Positions 61,801 through 64,000 of a stretch of DNA of 64,000 nt are shown piece by piece. Location of the stretch: positions 372,001-436,000 of the forward strand of contig OZ038438.1 of the NCBI GenBank assembly GCA_964036275.1. The letters run 5' to 3'. The notes under the pieces were generated by a model. It saw only the letters and a list, made by a program, of their open reading frames with translations, made no database searches and was not told the origin of the DNA. Source of the stretch: Litoditis marina. Lineage: Eukaryota; Nematoda; Chromadorea; Rhabditida; Rhabditidae. Positions within the stretch are counted from its first letter, which is position 1; every line of letters starts with the position of its first letter. A program made the translations under genes and the position numbers.

Positions 61801-63902
61801 TGTTATGTTATAAAAAGTAACCCGTTCTCAATTCAAATACGTGAAGTTTCATGATTTTGCATCAAGAATAACCTTTTCACAATTTTGGCGGGAAGGTGGC
61901 CTGTTTTCGGATTTCTTCTGGCTAATCGGACAAGTACTGCACAATGCCAGCAACTGACAAATTTACACTTCCCAAAAGAGCGTAATCAGATAGGTCAAAG
62001 TCAATTGAACAAGAGCACAAAGGCTCTGAACCTAAACATATTCATTGGAACCATATTCCCCGGCGTATCTGATCCATGAACAACGTGATCTACCGTTCCG
62101 TATATAGGACGCGGAAATGGAGTGAGTGTTTCTTGATTTGTAATCCAATATGATTGTTATACAGAACATTGATAAACTCATTGTTATCGACCAACCTGTG
62201 GCAAAGAGACGAACGAAAGTATGGGATGCTCCATTTCGAGCACCGTCGCCGACCGCGCCGCTCGCAGAATAGTCAGGGCTGGCACGGGGAGTCCATCGTC
62301 GGTCGGAATCCCTGAACAAATAGTCACCATCATACACCGCCTAGGGCTCTCGTGAAAGAAACAAATCCTTGTAAAAGGTAGGGTTCGCGAGCTGTTAACT
62401 AACGAATTTCATACAAATCCAGCTATAATCTTACAGAAAACAGTTGAATATCATCGTTTTGGGGGTCGCGACACAAGACAACACGGAGCGGTCGCGTTTT
62501 GTAGGAATAAGAGGCCCTTGGTGGTGTATGGACACCATCAATTCAACTGTCGAATGAACAATGTAAGCCACCTAAACAAAAAAGAAAAGACATGCACTGT
62601 GGGCGGGACATAAATATACTAATGTGCACTTTTAATCTTTCAAAGAATGCCAACTGTATAACTGACCTCCAGAAAATACGACAATCTGTTCGTTTTCGTT
62701 GAAATGTTTCCATTCGATGCTTGGTATTGGACGACAAGTTCCATGTCCGTGCGGGGTCGACTGAAAAGAGGCAGGCAATGACAACTAACTTTATTCCCAA
62801 GAATTTATTCTGGCCAATTAAAACCTCCACCCATTATGCGGAAAGCAACAGAACTATGAAAAGTGGAGCACACAACGTTAATGTAGTAACTACTTAGAAA
62901 CCGCGTGAAAGTAGGACTTGTCCGACAGACCAACTGAATAAAAGTGAATCATAGCACATCCAGCAGCCAAAAAAACTACTGCTTTAGTAATGCAATAAGA
63001 TATAGCGCCTACCCTTTGAACGGCTTCACACGTCTTCTTTATGTTGTAGACACAGATAGAGCCATCGACATTACCCGTCATGATCTGCTTACCATCGTAA
63101 TGCCAGCTGAAATGAAAATGGGTATCCATTACAACAAGGGTTAGATGCAGCAGAAACTTTTCGATGGTTGTCCCATCTAAAAATACCAAAAAGCGTTGGG
63201 CAACACAGTGACCGTGCGATTCAGGGTCATTCCGAGTCAACTTATGGCATATGCGGTAGCGGAAACTTGTATCTATCCCAATTGCTAAATGCGAATAAAT
63301 GAGAGTATGGGTTGCAATGAGTTCACCGGCTTCACCCAACTCCGAAAAAGCGATGTGATAGGTGGCGTTGAGAAGAGTGACTGTGAAATAGACTAACCTG
63401 ACAGACTTGACGGGCGGGTCAAGCGGGACGCGATCCACTTCTTTGGTGAGCAGGTTCCACTGCACCACTATTCCCTTGTCGAACAGGATGAGCAGTTTGG
63501 CGGCATCGGTGGGACAGGAGGTCAACTGCCGCACAGCTCCCGGGTGCACCCGGCAACTCCTAACAACACTACGTCAGCCAAAAGTATATCTTACATCCAG
63601 TACATTATTACAATGTTAATAATTAATGGTGACGAGAAAGAACTGAATCGATATGAAAACTTTCAGAAAGGCAAAACTTATCACTTACTGATACTCTTTC
63701 TCCCCCTCTCTCTTATTCTGCTAGTTTGTATTACTTAATCTGAGCTTCTTCAATGACTATAAATAAAATGAATAAACTACGCATTTCAAGTCTTCAAGAA
63801 AAGAATAGACAAAGTAAAAACTCACAAATCAATAGCTTTATTCCAATTGATAACATACGGACTCATTTGGAAAGTCCCAACTCCAATGAAGTAAACATTT
63901 CC
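49873..63902 (-). CDS. STXBP5: Tomosyn (syntaxin-binding protein 5), 3' part, 5' end outside window
   Basis: Twenty-six exons on the minus strand: 63826-63902, 63398-63559, 63013-63106, 62667-62760, 62196-62311, 61580-61644, 61264-61411, 58834-58901, 58519-58675, 58117-58200, 57794-57895, 57063-57176, 56665-56761, 56358-56500, 55615-55960, 55142-55339, 54524-54664, 54129-54242, 52969-53117, 52783-52851, 52494-52592, 51962-52101, 51269-51332, 50893-51070, 50464-50606, 49873-50010. About 1,099 residues are visible. Beta-propeller landmarks: VINWNKAIDLSCRVHPG, RPIPSIEWKHF, LMVVDLNTPG, DLHDTPVTC, GYSDRQWPINGG, IRFWQASGEHL, then PCLWVGTNAGSTIALNL and LGELFVPCDMPEPPKNTSF. The C-terminus is an R-SNARE motif (LSERGEKLNAV with the 0-layer Arg, ending KYEKKKWYNF). 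Tomosyn binds syntaxin/SNAP-25 and limits vesicle priming. A long Ser/Pro/Arg-rich linker is encoded mainly by exon 55615-55960. Exon 55142-55339 could instead start at an acceptor at 55274, but only the longer form keeps the frame. Confidence 0.95.
51731..51744. repeat. Poly(G) run
   Basis: Fourteen G residues in the tomosyn intron between exons 51269-51332 and 51962-52101. Confidence 0.95.
52137..52290. repeat. Dispersed element, family E copy 2
   Basis: AAGGTCCGATTACTTCACAA ... TTCTAGCTACTCGGACAACC; aligns with 46050-46230. It lies in a tomosyn intron, about 35 bp from exon 51962-52101. Confidence 0.72.
58938..59283. repeat. Long inverted repeat: 140-bp arms, one mismatch, 66-bp loop
   Basis: Left arm 58938-59077 and right arm 59144-59283 are reverse complements with a single difference (GGTTCAC against GATTCAC near the loop). 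It sits in the 2.36-kb tomosyn intron 58902-61263, 36 bp upstream (in gene sense) of exon 58834-58901. The pre-mRNA would carry a nearly perfect 140-bp hairpin. Confidence 0.97.
59500..60690. repeat. Tandem array of about 285-bp units rich in GGCGCC
   Basis: The phrase TTACTCTAATTRGTAACAAA recurs near 59552, 59835, 60120 and 60406, spacing 283-286 bp. Units share ACTTGGAATGAATG, CGACTGTTTTTTG, TACCGTTTTGGCGCA, GAAATGTTG and repeated palindromes GGCGCC/TTGGCGCCAA. Four units plus flanking partial units lie in the same tomosyn intron as the inverted repeat. Confidence 0.94.
60691..60990. repeat. Array-flanking repeat end
   Basis: Continues the GGCGCC theme (TGGCGCCTATTGGCGCCCGC) and then reads CAAATTTCAGCCGAATTGGT, CCAGTAGTT and a GACGAGGGACGAGGGAC tail. 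This looks like the terminal part of a dispersed element from which the tandem array may have grown; its class is not recognised. Confidence 0.5.
61805..61945. repeat. Dispersed element, family E copy 3
   Basis: CAATTCAAATACGTGAAGTT ... GGCTAATCGGACAAGTA, alignable with 52137-52290. It lies in the tomosyn intron between exons 61580-61644 and 62196-62311. Confidence 0.65.
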
Positions 63903-64000
63903 CTGGAAAAATAAAAGTCGTGCCTAAAGACTTGAAATAGTATTTGAATTAGTGCCAACTGCACACGCGATTTCTTCCCAACAAAGTGTCAACAATCGAG

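Overview
This is nuclear DNA from a multicellular animal. Genes are split into many short exons with GT-AG introns, the DNA between exons is AT-leaning and full of short inverted-repeat elements, tRNA-derived SINEs and microsatellites, and the recognisable proteins are typical of a bilaterian nervous system. Receptor families (a pHCl/GluCl-like anion channel and a DMSR/FMRFamide-type peptide receptor) suggest a protostome invertebrate. I cannot name the phylum from the sequence alone.

Layout: (1) 299-6833, minus: SLC17-type anion/organic-anion transporter, 12 exons found, 5' end not found. (2) 9715-15640, minus: complete 12-exon Cys-loop anion channel subunit of 440 residues. (3) 15.6-26.2 kb: long gene-poor stretch with SINEs, MITEs, a TATA-like promoter and one coding-like island. 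(4) 26186-35951, plus: 11-exon DMSR/FMRFamide-like GPCR of 399 residues. (5) 37446-42062, plus: 10-exon, strongly divergent heterotrimeric G-protein alpha subunit of 354 residues. (6) 45693-48730, plus: 6-exon LAPTM4-like four-pass membrane protein of 218 residues with a PPxY tail. (7) 49873-63902, minus: 3' part (26 exons, about 1,099 residues) of tomosyn/STXBP5, ending in a full R-SNARE motif; its 5' exons lie beyond the right edge.

Exon limits were set by hand from splice consensus, reading phase and family alignment. Phases agree at every junction, but one junction in tomosyn, one in the transporter and the first exons of the GPCR and G-alpha genes have alternatives, stated in the entries.

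Functionally the window holds vesicle/transport (SLC17, tomosyn, LAPTM4) and signalling genes (anion channel, peptide GPCR, G-alpha). A peptide GPCR followed in the same orientation by an unusual G-alpha is the most suggestive gene arrangement; coupling between them is only a hypothesis. The strongest unexplained DNA signals are a nearly perfect 140-bp inverted repeat inside a tomosyn intron, a GGCGCC-rich tandem array of about 285-bp units in the same intron, and at least six families of dispersed foldback elements. I found no bacterial-type system, CRISPR array or intact autonomous transposon.
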